From assembly GCA_004009845.1 (NCBI GenBank), contig RMBW01000004.1, forward strand, positions 682,001-746,000: 64,000 nt of DNA, given 5' to 3'. Source of the DNA: Davidsoniella eucalypti. Taxonomy: Eukaryota; Ascomycota; Sordariomycetes; Microascales; Ceratocystidaceae. Under the pieces are notes generated by a model, which was not told the origin of the DNA, searched no databases, and worked only from the letters and a program-made list of their open reading frames with translations. Made by a program: the position numbers and the translations under genes. Shown here piece by piece: positions 1 through 11,391 of this stretch; within the stretch, counting starts at the first letter, position 1, and every line of letters begins with the position of its first letter.

Positions 1-2100
1 CTTGCATGAAAAAGAATAGTAGCTATGCATAAGTCACTTATTGCGGCTCGTGATTTTTTTTGCAAGGTACCATCAAAAAAGGTCTGAATGGAAAGCCTGG
101 ATTAAAACATACATTTTTTTAATACGAGTATCAGTTCAGGGCTGTGTATCTCTACATAGCTATTAAAGCTCTATTTCCACCTCTGGGTAAAAAAAAAAAA
201 ATTAAAAAAAAAAAAAAGCTACCTATCAAGTGGAGAAACGCATATGCAGAGTGACGTCGGTAATGCCCCGTCCAATGACGGAATGCATGCTATTGTGAGA
301 AAAGACGTGAAATTAGGGCGTTTCTATGATATGATGAGGAGAAGGAAGGTTCTCTTGTGTCTATGATCCTAATCCAATGGGAGAGAAAGAGACGAAGAAT
401 AAGAGTGTACATATATAGCAGCAGTGCGATGTACAAGTCAAAAACTTGGGAGCCTGGGATGGCTGGAGACTAGGGAGGCAAGGCAAGTCAGAGTTTTAGT
501 TAGTGTCAGCATCTATCTCATTTTTTTGGTGGCTTGAATCATATGATGTAACATAAATGAGGCCTGGCATAGAGAGAAATGGTATTGGTATTCTGATACT
601 TGAAGACATTGCCACGATCGTCTTGATTCATCTGTATTTCTGCATATTGGACTACAGATGTAAGCCTCATGATTTAACTTGTACATTATCAGCTCGATAG
701 ATGGTCGATATGATCTTCAAGCCAGATGTAAGAACGCATGGAAAGCCAGAGAACCCCAGCCTGACCTTGAACCAGGCTAAACTGATGTATCCTGAGTTGG
801 TTCTAGACTTCGAGATCAGACCCATACTAGTAAAGATCCGTATCCCCATCTGCTGCTTTACGCGAAACGGACCAGTATTGATAACCTCGCTGTGCCCTTC
901 GGTTGGTTTACTGTGCCTGATTCGGATCTCCTGAAGGGGCTGGCTTTTAGTGGGCTTCGAAATTTGTGCTGTAGCAGATAGCCCATTCCAGGTGATAGGT
1001 GCCCTATAGCCAAACTAAGTTGCTTAAATGCACATCGATACAGCTATGATGGCGCTATTATCAGGTACCTTTTTTTCCAATTTTTTATTTCCATAGTTAA
1101 CTAACTATTTTAGACAAGAACAACAAAAAAGACGAGTGTCAGCTATTATACAACTAAATGATCATGCTCTTTGTGGCCTTTCTCTTCTTCTTAGTGTACT
1201 AATGTTCTCATTGATGCCAGTGGCAACAAACTTGTGTGTTCGGTACAAGCCAGGTAAGGCCCAGTACCGAATAACGACGTCATTAATTGCTGCTAGTGCA
1301 AGCCTCCAGTCGTCTTTTATTCATTTATCATTTTCCTCTTAAAATCTGTAGTTAATTTTGGATGATGGACCTTGCATGGGCGAGAGGTCTAGATGATGCA
1401 TTTTTCTTCACGGACTGACGGTAGAAGATACGCCAGACTGTATATACCGCGCCGCATCTCTAAGCGTAGCGTAGTATATATCCGTGAGTTGCTATAGTTA
1501 TTTGGCTATGTATAATCATCCGGTTGCAGAACGGGTTGGTCGGCCGGTTGGCCCGGAGAATGGAGAGTTTGTCGTAGTACTAGAGCCGCCGAGCGTGGCG
1601 ACCAGAGAAGACTTGGTCGACAATGGATGTCAGAAACACAGTATCTATCGTTGGCCAAAGTTGGTGACGGCTTGATAGAAGTCAAGTAGAGATTCATCGA
1701 CAGCCTTCGATGCTGACAGTCGAGGCTATTCAGTCAGTACACCGACCATTGTACATACATGTATATCCGAGGGCCAGAGGTCGTCTCTACATCTGCACAC
1801 AACTAGGTAATAACTAGAGGTTTACTACGTAAATGTGACCCTAGGCTCAAGGCTTAGAAAGTGATAGAGGCTTGGAAATAGATTCTTAGGTGCCGCCCCC
1901 TCCTTCCTCCAACCATCCTCCCTTGCATCTTCCGTCATCGATATGATTCCTGTGGCCCAAGACCCAAGTCCTACACAAGTATGTGTACTAAGAATGGCAA
2001 CAATAAAACCGAGAAAAGATGCGAAATATAGCCTGCCAAACGGCTACACCAAACATATGTAGAAACGTAAATAGTAAACACATATTGTAGCTGGATAAGG
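1..2100. other. Left-edge intergenic DNA
   Basis: I see no supportable gene here. Open frames are short (under 80 codons) and lack recognisable domains or splice structure. The stretch has poly(A)/poly(T) runs near 180-220 and one short inverted repeat near 1239-1271 (arms TTCGGTAC and GTACCGAA). It could hold distal regulatory DNA for the kinase gene to the right. Confidence 0.4.
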
Positions 2101-3408
2101 AAACCCTGGCTCTTTAGCGTTCTTGCTCTGTTTCCAGCCTGTCAGCCAATCACGCCGGCAGCCCACCAGCAGCCCGCTCTACTCTGAGCAAGAGCAAGAT
2201 CGAAGATCAGAGCCTTTATTATCTCTAGGCTGTCCGCCTTTCAACGTCGACTTTTCTTTTTTTTGTTTTGTTTTTTTATTCTATTCTCGGCCTTGCAATT
2301 CTCCCTGTCGTCTCCCGCTCTGCATCCGGATTATCGTCACTAGAAGGGCGGACATTTTCACACTTTATTCTCTGCCAATATCTTGTTCCGGTCAATGGTT
2401 CTTCTCCCCGGCCTTTTTGACCATCCCACCTTCGACCGACCACTAAAAACCTCTAAAAAAAGACAGCCCGACCAGCACGTATCGGGCGCTAAGCTTCAGC
2501 CCAAAGGCCGCTATAACACAGCTTCTACCAACTGTTGCCCAAAGGCCGTCTGGAATTGACCAACTACAAGATTGCAAGTGGGAAAAAAACAAACGCCGCT
2601 AGCCTGCGCCAAATACGAGCTTGGCTCATCTCACTTTTGCACGCACGCACTTGATTTTTGCTCTCTTGCTCTTGTCCTTTCCAGCATCGTCTTCGTCTGC
2701 AATTCCCTCATTTTCCGTATAGGCCTATACTTTATCTTTTACACTCATCTACAGAGCCAGGTACTCCTACCGTCTCTCTTTTTGTTCCGGGTCGCTTGAA
2801 GCTCCAGCCTGGTCTATCGGCCCATCCACTCCGTCCTCCACTGAAGAGCTCCGTCTATCCAGGCCACTCACTCATCATTGCTGTCTGGCCGTGTCTTGTC
2901 TGTTGTCACTGCCCCGCTCTCACTCTCGCGACGCGCACATCGAATCGACAGCGACGCAATCTCGCCAGTCCTTCTCTCTCACTATCGCAGTCTTCCGATT
3001 CGCCCAACAGCTCTGCTCTGCTCCATATTGTGTAGACCACCGCTACTGGTATTGCAGCTGCTATAACAGAAACGACGCCCGCCCTGCATCTCATCTGCCT
3101 TATTAGCTCCAGCACATACTGCACCGCATAAGCCACCACTTGTTGCACAGCATAATAAGCTACTTTTTTTTTCTTTTTATTTCTTTTTATTTCTTTTTTC
3201 TTCTTCTCGCCAACACTCACTCGAACCTACAATATTCGCTCGCCCACCATCCATCTGGCTTACCTCGTGAACAACCGTCTTCATCTTTTTTTGGTAACAG
3301 CTCGCACTACCAAGAAAGGAACGCTATAGGGCTTCAAGACACCTTCGGCATCACGTCAAATCACCACATAGTCACATCTGGTCCCAGCACCAACATAATC
3401 CGTCCACA
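2101..3408 (+). promoter_or_regulatory. Promoter and long pyrimidine-rich leader of the kinase gene
   Basis: About 1.3 kb of plus-strand DNA is strongly enriched in C and T, with many TCTTTTC and CTCTC tracts. This is typical of transcribed leaders and core promoters of highly regulated fungal genes. Open frames inside it are low-complexity products of the CT bias and show no protein family. The region ends at the proposed ATG at 3409. No clear TATA box was located, and further leader introns cannot be excluded. Confidence 0.5.
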
Positions 3409-5953
3409 ATGCAGCACATCAAACAGATTCTGCGTCAAGGTACGTCCCTTGTTGCTTGCTACCTTGACTTTGCTCCCGCCTCTACGCCCAGCGCTCTATC
3501 GGCTTCTCTACAGTTCTCTAGAGTCTGAACCCGGGGATGACAGTACTAGATAGCCTGAGCCCTGGGCCTTACCCAGCCTACGTCGGAGCAATACTGGCTT
3601 TTCTGTCACTTGCTCGAGTTGAGAGGCCAAGTTTAGCAAACAAACAACAAGCAGCTTAGTCTGTCCTCTGTGCTCTTTTCTGGAGTTTGAGCTCAGACTA
3701 GGAACCTCACGTGTTGCTATTTTTGAGAATTGCCGTGCTTTTTTTTCTATTCTTTTGCGTCCAAAGCATGGAATATTGCGAGCAAATGCCCTGCTTCTGT
3801 TTCTCTGCTACTCAACATCAAAGAAAATATATCACGATCGTTTGCTAACACATCATGCCTTCCGTAATAGCTGCCAAGGGTCGTGAAGAGCCCAAGTCCA
3901 CGCCTGCGGCCACCGCAAAACCGACCAAGACTGTCCCTAACAACCTCAATGTGCCCCAGCCAAACGCCAATATCCCTAACTCTGCCTTATCACCCAACGA
4001 TGTTGCATCTGTTCAACATCACGAGGTGCCTCAGCCCGAAGAAAGCGCCCGGTCAGTAGACCCCGTTCAGGCGCAATATGTCTCCAAATACCCAGGTCTC
4101 AACCCCAGATATCAGATCAAAGAACGCATCGGCGACGGTGCCTTCAGTGTCGTCTACAAGGCTCTTGATCTCAAGGGCGAATTCCTTAATGGCGTTGCTA
4201 TAAAAATCATCCATAAGGCAGAGCTCGGTAACACTCAGGTAAGAGGGCCTAGCAATATTCTTTGCCGTCCTTGTTTCTTTTTGTCTTAGACCCCGTACAC
4301 ACCAGTCTGCCCACAATAATTCTCGTTGTGTCTATCCAGCTGGTCACCACTGTGATCTCTACAAATCAAGTCACAAGTCTTGACTTACTCATTCTCTTCC
4401 CTCCTGTTTTGACTTATCGATTATCTGGATCCTATTATTATTGACACAAATTTTCACTCAGGGTGAGGAGCGTTTACATCCTGACTTTAAGCAAGGTCGC
4501 AAAGCCATCGAAGTAAGCCTCCTCCTCCTTCTAACCACGGCAAGCCAGTGTATGTATGTGCATAGACCATACGAAATAATCAGCTTGTCATACTTAGCCA
4601 CAGCCAGCCGGCCATCATGGACTTTTTTGGAATTGTACTAACAGGCGAGTTTTAGCGGTCCAACATCTTGAAGGAGATGAACATCCAACGGCGAATGAAC
4701 CACGAGAACATTGTCAAGCTTATTGAGTTCAACGAAGACACTGACTATTTCTATATGGTCTTAGAACATGTTCCTGGAGGTGAACTGTTCCACCGCATTG
4801 TCCACCTTACATATTTCAGTGAGGAATTATCCCGCCATGTTATCATCCAAGTTGCTGAAGCAATCAGATACATGCACGTCGTCCAAGGCGTTGTACACCG
4901 GTATGTGAATCTACCAGCTACCAAGCTCCATGCCACGTTAGCAATTCTAACTATATGCTCAATAACAGTGATATCAAGCCCGAAAACATTCTCTTTACGC
5001 CCATTCCAGTACTACCATCTCGGGTGCCACGCCCTCAGCAACTCGGCGATGAAGGCAAGGTTGATGAAGGTGAATTTACTCTAGGCGTCGGTGGTGGTGG
5101 TATCGGACAGATCAAGATCGCCGACTTTGGCCTCTCAAAGGTGATTTGGAGTAACGACACCAAGACACCTTGCGGGACTGCTGGCTACACTGCCCCCGAA
5201 ATTGTTCGTGAAGACAATTACAGCCGTGGTGTAGATATGTGGGCACTAGGCTGTGTACTTTACACCGTGCTGTGCGGGTTTCCACCTTTCTACGACGAGA
5301 ATCTGCGTACTCTATCTGATAAGGTCAAGCGCGGAGAGTTCACCTTCCTTTCTCCCTGGTGGGACAACATCTCGGAGTCTGCTAAGGATCTAATCACGCA
5401 CCTCCTCAAGGTCAATCCTGAAGAGCGCTACACAATCGATCAGTTCCTGGCCCATCCTTGGATCAATTCCAGCAATGCCACTGCTGGATCTCTTGCACCA
5501 AGCGCTAATCCAACTGCCTTTCACCCAGTCAACGTCATTGAAGACGGCCGACACTTCGACCCACGCTCGCCTGATGCCATCAACCTCCGTGAAATGTTTG
5601 ATATCAGTTACGATATTGCTAGGCGAGTTCAAACTCCCTTCTCAGGCAACACTCATAGCCTGGCCCAACTTATCGAAGAAGATGAAGAAAACTCCGGATA
5701 TGAAGAGGAACAGACAAACGATCATACTCTCGAGTCGAGCTTGCGCGATACGCATATCGGCGAGAGACAACAGCCCAGAACTATGGCGCCGGCTCAAGCT
5801 GGCTATGGTCAACATTCTGCAGCTACGGCCGCTGCTGCCAAACGTCGGGCACGTGAACAGGGAAATACCGACTTTGAGCTCAATTTTGCTAGCGCTACGT
5901 TGCTCAACAGACGTGGTCACACGGCAGCTCGTGCTATTGGAATTGACCATTAA
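3409..5953 (+). CDS. RCK2: RCK2/Srk1-type Ser/Thr protein kinase
   Basis: CaMK-group kinase of the fungal Rck2/Srk1 family; family members act downstream of the Hog1/Sty1 stress MAP kinase. Proposed exons: 3409-3439, 3871-4238, 4462-4512, 4656-4900 and 4969-5953, giving 559 residues. Visible motifs: glycine loop GDGAFSVVYK, VAIK lysine near residue 122, VHRDIKPEN catalytic loop, ADFGLSK, and TAPEIV of the activation segment. A family-typical insert (DEGEF) precedes DFG, and CGFPPFYDE and WWDNISESAKDL are also family-like. The tail after about residue 400 is acidic and low complexity. I chose the 3409 start because ATG 3855 lies between a perfect branch site (GCTAAC, 3844-3849) and an AG acceptor at 3869-3870, so it is probably intronic; the joined N-terminus reads MQHIKQILRQ. 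If that intron is wrong, the protein starts at 3855. The kinase call is very secure; the first exon is inference. Confidence 0.9.
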
Positions 5954-6880
5954 TTTGCCTCGCAATATACTTGTCTTCTCTATCTCTCTCACAGTGGCCT
6001 TACCCATCAAGGCGGTTTGTCATCAGCCTACCTGTTTCATAAATGGATAGGCTCCCCCGACACAAAATATACAGGCACATGCAATTTTCTTTTCTTCATT
6101 TAAGCGTCCTGCTAGCTTTTATTGTATGGCGCTCCATCTTTTCTCTTCTTCTCATTGTTTTAGTGTACGGTATTGTTAAGTAAATAGGTCGGAGTTAACT
6201 TTGTTAAGCGAATTGTTCTATTTAATATATGAAATTTCTATAACCTGTTCAAGTAATTACATGTCGTGATTTTTTGTTAACTATGCAATATATGTATATA
6301 TGTGCAATCACAAAGCTAGTGAGTTTTCTATTATGTATGTATTCAAATAAGCTCCAAAGGAGGGGTCTAGTCCTAGTCTTTCGTTGTAGTTGCATCATGA
6401 TGATGTCATAAATGGCCATTGAATTAACTAGCAGAAAATAACAGGGCAGTATGACCAATGTGTACAACTACATGTCCTACCACTACTACCTTGTTAGCCT
6501 CCCGGAGTAGCTCTACGTGAAGTATCTTTACTGGGCCAACTCTTAGACAAGGAGGACAATATTATGACTCGCACAGTTCAGGGAAAAAAACCTAACCGGG
6601 GACAGCATTTTTTCACCACACAACGCATTTAATCATGGCATAAAGCCCCCTGGGCTACTTCATAGTCTCGCATTGTGGCCTCTATCTTCTCTGTAGTGTC
6701 TCTATAGTCCCATCTTTAGCATTTTTCCTTTTCATAATTCCTTCCTTTAGCATCTAAATTTATTATACTAAGTTCCAACTTTCTTCTTTGTGACAGCTCT
6801 TGTTCTGGTGCATGTTCCTAAATCTTAAGTTTTGGTGTATCAGGCTTAGATTGTGGTACACCTTTATAATTGTAATTTTA
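5954..6880. other. 3' flank of kinase gene, start of AT-rich block
   Basis: AT-rich sequence follows the kinase stop codon. No convincing gene is present. This is where base composition changes from the conserved flank to the transposon-rich block. Confidence 0.4.
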
Positions 6881-6945
6881 TAACCTTTTTGTTTTGTTTT
6901 GTTTGTAGCGAAGACGTTAAATATAATCAAATCAAATTTGTTTGC
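6880..6945 (+). repeat. LINE 3'-tail remnant
   Basis: The stretch contains GTTAAATATAATCAAATCAA at about 6915-6934. The same string occurs at 27953-27972 directly after a plus-strand LINE remnant. Such short (AATCA)n tails end many fungal Tad1-type LINEs, so this is probably the 3' end of a 5'-truncated LINE copy on the plus strand. No coding part is recognisable upstream. Confidence 0.5.
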
Positions 6946-7339
6946 AGCGAAAGACAAATAATCTGATGATCTTGAATTTTGGAAACTTTGATATTACTAG
7001 TCTAGGTGACCTTATATATCAAGCTTCTAGGCACCATTAGCGTCAACTAAACCAACTAAACCAAAGTATCCCTCCACTACTTCCTTGATATAGCCCGGTA
7101 ATTTCCAATATACGGATCAAAGATATACATCAGGACAACTATATAAGAAAAGACAAATCTGTAGGTTAAGAAGAAAGCAGGAAATAGAGCCGACTGCACT
7201 CCTCGAGCAAGTCCGAGGCCCTGAAAAGCTGGTTCGGCCCACCACCGTTGAGAGAGCGTCCGTGTGTGATGCCTACATAGTAGGGCCTATGGTCCGCTTC
7301 GTCAACGAGAAAGAGAAGGGCAACACTGAGATCACAACA

Positions 7340-8621
7340 GAAATGAGTGCCGAATTTGTATTTGTATTTGTTATTATTAACGAGCCAATAGAATTGGACG
7401 CGGCTCCCACCCGTCGCCTTAAGGGACATGCGCACGGTGTCTACTAACTACTTGTGTATCTAGCTTCTAAACACGGTGGAACCCTGTATAACCCTAGTGG
7501 TCATAGAGGGAAGCATCACCGATGTGTGACTAGGGTTACTGTTACAGTGTAACAATTACAGAATAATGAACGATGGGCGCTGTGCAGCGGAGTCCCCACC
7601 TAAAGGAGGCCGAAGAGGGCACAAGTCTTCAAGAAATTGTGTCTTTCGGAGGAAGGTTGAGAGCCGAAGCGCACCCTGCGGAGTCCCAAGAACAAAGTCT
7701 AGAGTTCCGAGGCTGCGGTTGCGACCCGAGAAGGAGTATCTGTGCCGGGCTATAGGGCACCTTATGAAATGGATGGGGCTCTTTGGGAGCCCACAGGCAC
7801 ATAAGACATGTGCATCAGTGTGTTGGAACTTGTCGTGATAGGCCTTGAAGTCGCCATGTTTAGTTCGACACTGAAGTAGGAATCCGAGATGTCCTGTTAA
7901 GACGGAGCTCATCGGGAGGGCCCTTAGGCCATGGAATCTCCAGTTCCCTATAAAGGGGTGGAGGTACTCTCTGTCACCATTCGGCGGCTTTTAGTTGGAA
8001 TCGTCATTTGACTTGGCACCTGCTAGCGACGCCTCCGGAAAGTCGGGCGCGTGTAGGCAGGCTTCTTTAGTGAGGGTATCAGCTTGTTCATTTCCTTGAT
8101 TCCAATGTGCCCAGGGAACAAAAGAACTCGGACTCGGCCCGGCCTACCAGGGTGCGAGATTCTTCGTAGTGGCCAAGCAGCTGCGAGTCGCCGGAAATCC
8201 AGGATCTCGGGCTGCGAGATGATAGTAGGATCAGAGTCCAGCAGGACTTCTGAGGCTTTTTGGATATGTAGAATAATCCAGACATCCGTGGCCCAAATCT
8301 TGGTGTAGGAGGAGAAAGCCCTCTTTAAGCCTAATAGGGCCCCTTGAATCTCAGCGTCATATACCTCGTAGTTCTCTCCAAGGGAGATCCCTACTGAGGC
8401 GATCCGAGTGTGAAGTTGCCATACAGAGGCTCCAGCACCGGTAAGACCATTCGATTGTTTGGAGCTATCTGAGTATGCCACTATGTCAAAGGGGGAGATG
8501 TTGTTGAGCATAGCTTGGTAACTTTCTTTGGATATCACGCTTCTGTGTGGTATGAGAGGGGTTGGGTGTAGGTCCTGGGGAGCAGGACACGGCGTGGGAG
8601 GTGGGGGTTTAGCCGGAGTTT
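7340..8621 (-). mobile_element. 3' half of a Tad1-type LINE (RNase H and terminal zinc-finger part), degraded
   Basis: Read on the minus strand, 8570-8023 encodes an RNase H domain: IVAYSDSSKQ near the start carries the first Asp, YEVYDAEIQGALLGLK the Glu motif, and FPGHIGIKEMNK corresponds to the usual PGH.GI.GNE motif with Asn/Glu altered. From 7912 to 7556 follows the terminal module seen in Tad1 ORF2 (HGDFKAYHDKF, CACGLPKSPIHFIRC, LGTPQGALRLSTFL). A tail rich in AATACAAATACAAAT ends near 7340. At least one frameshift (near 8538) separates the upstream part from RNase H. The 5' half of the same element lies at 11392-13640; the two halves are separated by the 2.77-kb segment 8622-11391. Non-functional. 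Confidence 0.85.
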
Positions 8622-9170
8622 GGCAGAAGTCAAGGACCAGTCATCTTTGATTAGATTAAATGGCTCTCTGACGGTGCCAAGGATCCACTCCTGCTCAGAA
8701 ACCATATCGATCAGTCGGCCAACCATGGCACCAGAAGATGTCTTGGACCACTTGGTCCGATCATCCTCCAGCATGCCTAAGAGATCATCCGCAACATCCG
8801 AAGGCATATCTTCAGTTTCGAAGGGCAACTCAACGTCATGAGTTACAGTTAGGTCCGAGCCCTTGAATAGTCTTGAAGCATCCTTTTTGCTGAATGATCT
8901 CTTGTGGTGCCAATCAACCCAGCGGCTTTTACACTTTGGGCCTGATGCTACACAGAAGTCAAGCAAATCGAGCACTTTAGTGGTGGTACGATCGGCATGA
9001 GCCAAGAGACGGTTATCGTCAGAGACCGTCATCTTTCCACCAATATCTACCCGGGCGTATGCTTGGATGTCACTAACAGTATAGCCTATACTGTCACTCA
9101 GTGATAGAGACACGGAGCCAATATCAGGAATCTGGAAAACAACCAGTGGGAGTGGGCCTACGGAGGCTTG
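8622..9170 (-). pseudogene. Broken paralogue of the 672-residue secreted protein (internal and near-C-terminal part)
   Basis: Minus-strand translation matches residues of about 356 onward of the intact protein at 29487-31505: PDIGSVSLSLSDSIGYTV, then VLDLLDFCVASGP, ELPFETEDMPSDVADD and SSGAMVGRLIDMV. Compared with the intact copy, roughly 120 residues are missing in frame between LLAHADR and TTTKVLDLL. The N-terminal half is absent; similarity fades just upstream of PLVVFQIPD. Homology stops exactly at 8622, where the sequence switches to the LINE at 8621. The missing end of the gene is at 11323-11391. Divergence from the intact locus is clear, so it is a paralogue rather than a recent copy. 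Confidence 0.85.
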
Positions 9171-9334
9171 GACTAGGCTTGGACTACATGTACTATATAC
9201 GCTAGAACTATGTCAACTTTGAAGGTAGACACTCTTTTCAAGCTATGTACATACATGTAAGCAATTATCAGTCTCATACTGCAGAAAACGAGCTCTAAAA
9301 TTTGATATTTATAAAAGGTCAAATAAGAGACTGT

Positions 9335-10282
9335 CTATTGGGGGTTTTCAAATTCGAACGTACCCCAGAAAGTAGAGGCAAAGTTCTGCAGTTCTGGAAT
9401 ATCAACTACTATATCTGACTCACCAGCTCCGATCTCTCTCAGGAAGAGTAACTTGAACTTCAATACCAATGCTCCACTAGTCACATTGAATGAAGCTGGG
9501 TTTACGACAGAACCTCTGGTGATGGAGATGGTTTGTTGGAGAACTGGCTCTAGTTTACCTGAAGCCCTTGTTGCAGTAGCCCCCAACCGGGCTTGTTGGA
9601 CTTCCTCTTCCCACCTTTCTTTGATGATAGTTTGAGAATGATGGCTGAGCTTTGATAGAAGCACAATTTTGATTTGATGAGCTGACGTATCAAACCACCA
9701 CCTCATTTTGCTTCTGAGTTGAAGCAGTGACTGGGAATAGCCAGCTTTAATCATGAGAGTAGGCCATCTTTGGACAGGATAATTATGCAGTAAAGGACCA
9801 CCACACGAATCGCCTTCCCCACTATCACCACCAGGACCAGGAAACTTTGTGGCACCTTGTGATTTCCAGCTTTTTTTCAAGCCAGCTTGAGAGATTGCAT
9901 CCCTGATTTGTTCATAGAGTTGCACATGAAGGTCCTCATGTATCTCGGTTGGTAGTGATACGAAAAGGGTTTTCAAGTCTTCACGGTAATGAAACCTCCA
10001 TCGCCTGCCATGAGCATCTCTTGCCTGTTCAATTGCAAAAAACTGATGAGGTGAGACATCTACAAGAAAGTATAGTTAGTAAGAGGGGGAAAAAGGTATG
10101 CATAGTGGTGAACATGATATCCTACCATGGACAATGAGAAAATCGCTGGGTGTGCTATCAAAATGATTTAAGAGCGCACTGATAGATCGAAATCTCGTGG
10201 TCGGATCTTCAGATATGTCAATCTGCTGTGTAGGTGAATTTGAAGATGTTGGTGATATTGACACAGACATTTCGTGTGACAT
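9335..10282 (-). CDS. Fungus-specific conserved protein, possible nuclease-like fold, function unknown
   Basis: Two exons on the minus strand: 10282-10126 and 10059-9335, joined through a canonical intron (GTAGGA donor, ACTAAC branch, TGTAG acceptor), giving 293 residues. I recognise the pattern of a family widespread in filamentous fungi: RFRSISALLNHFDSTPSDF, a linker with HGRRWRFHYRE, then RWPTLMIKAGYSQSL, MRWWFDTSAHQIKIVLL, KERWEEEVQ and LVLKFKLLFLRE. From memory the central motif is usually VIEAGYS; here the Glu is Lys (IKAGYS). That strand-turn-strand shape recalls PD-(D/E)xK nucleases, so if the Glu is catalytic this copy would be inactive; both points are inference. The start is the first true ATG, since the frame upstream opens with TTG. 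The gene lies inside the segment inserted in the LINE and seems intact. A decayed relative is at 18400-18640. Confidence 0.75.
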
Positions 10283-11322
10283 ATGCAATAGTGATGAAGG
10301 CTGTAGCAATGGACTTTTGTAGTGTGGTAGTATTGAAGTGTGTGATGAAAGTTGCTCGCAATGTGTATTTCACCACAACAATGTTTACATTGATTATGTC
10401 ATCATTGTATACAATTTCACGTGATGATAGAAATGATGTTAGCAGCTTTGTAACTAGTTGAAATTAGGCTAAACAGTGAAATAAGATGTATAGTAGGTTA
10501 TTGCTATGCTATTATCTATAATTTCCCACCTTGATACCAAAAAAGCTTGAGGGTTTTCATTTCTCAAATGCTTGTAACTAATCCCATGGCAATCAGGTGT
10601 CTACACCAAACTTTGATGCGTCTATGATTGGTCAGCATCTGGAAGACTTTGGTGCGCCGTATCTTAGAAATAGCATGATGAACCCGTTCTGTGATGGGCT
10701 AATGTAATTTATTTCTCGTTCTTCTACATCTTGTTTTTCTTCATTGATTGATTCGCTCACTCCATTCTGGGAGATATTTCAGGCCCGGCTATGCACAATC
10801 AAGACTCTCTTGCTCTTCTATATCTGGGAGATAACTAATTACCTTATGCCTTGAATACAAGAATACTAAAGTCTTGATTGCAGCTTTGTATGACAAACAG
10901 ATATAGCAATATAGCCGATAATAGCACACCGCCTTTGGACATCAGAGCCATTCAACAAATAATTGTAGTGGTACTTATTAGAAGGCTAACAGAATATATC
11001 GGCCTGTATAGCTTTTCCATGTTATCTTGATATTTGTGCTAAAGTTGATAGCCTGACTAGGATCACTACCCCCTCAGTCACACGGTCTGCACTCTGCAAA
11101 GACAAAGAGAACAAAACCAGAACTATTTACAGATACACATTGTGCAATGTGCTATCAGTAGCAAATATCACCTAAAATGCCAGAGAAGAGAAAATAGTTG
11201 AATTTGAAAGATATAAAATTGAATTGCAACTAACTGGTAAAATGAAAACATTAAATAAGAAAGGAAAACGGTTCATATATGTCAGCACCTAAAGCGAGCA
11301 AGCCCAACTGACTGGGGCAAGC
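10283..11322. other. AT-rich spacer inside the inserted segment
   Basis: About 1 kb with no supportable gene, between the fungal-specific gene and the detached gene end. It presumably contains the promoter of the 9335-10282 gene on its left side and the 3' flank of the broken secreted-protein gene on its right side. No similarity to LINE sequence was noticed. Confidence 0.4.
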
Positions 11323-11391
11323 TTACTCAAGCTCCCATTTGTCGAAATCATCCTTATACTCCGGGTGTATATGGAGCATCTCGGATTTCTG
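11323..11391 (-). pseudogene. Detached C-terminal end of the secreted-protein paralogue
   Basis: Minus-strand reading gives QKSEMLHIHPEYKDDFDKW followed by ELE and a TAA stop. The intact gene at 29487-31505 ends QKAEMFRQHPEYKEEFDEW then ELE. The fragment begins at exactly the codon following the last codon of the piece ending at 8622. Upstream (11392 onward, minus strand) the sequence is LINE. It is therefore the missing 3' end of the pseudogene at 8622-9170, placed on the wrong side of it. Confidence 0.88.

Noticed and set aside
2123..3553. Several open frames in the CT-rich leader of the kinase gene
   Set aside because: Low-complexity Ser/Leu/Phe composition, overlapping frames and no family resemblance; the CT bias produces them.
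3855..3870. ATG 3855 as the kinase start
   Set aside because: It lies between a perfect branch site and an acceptor and is therefore probably intronic; kept only as the fallback start.
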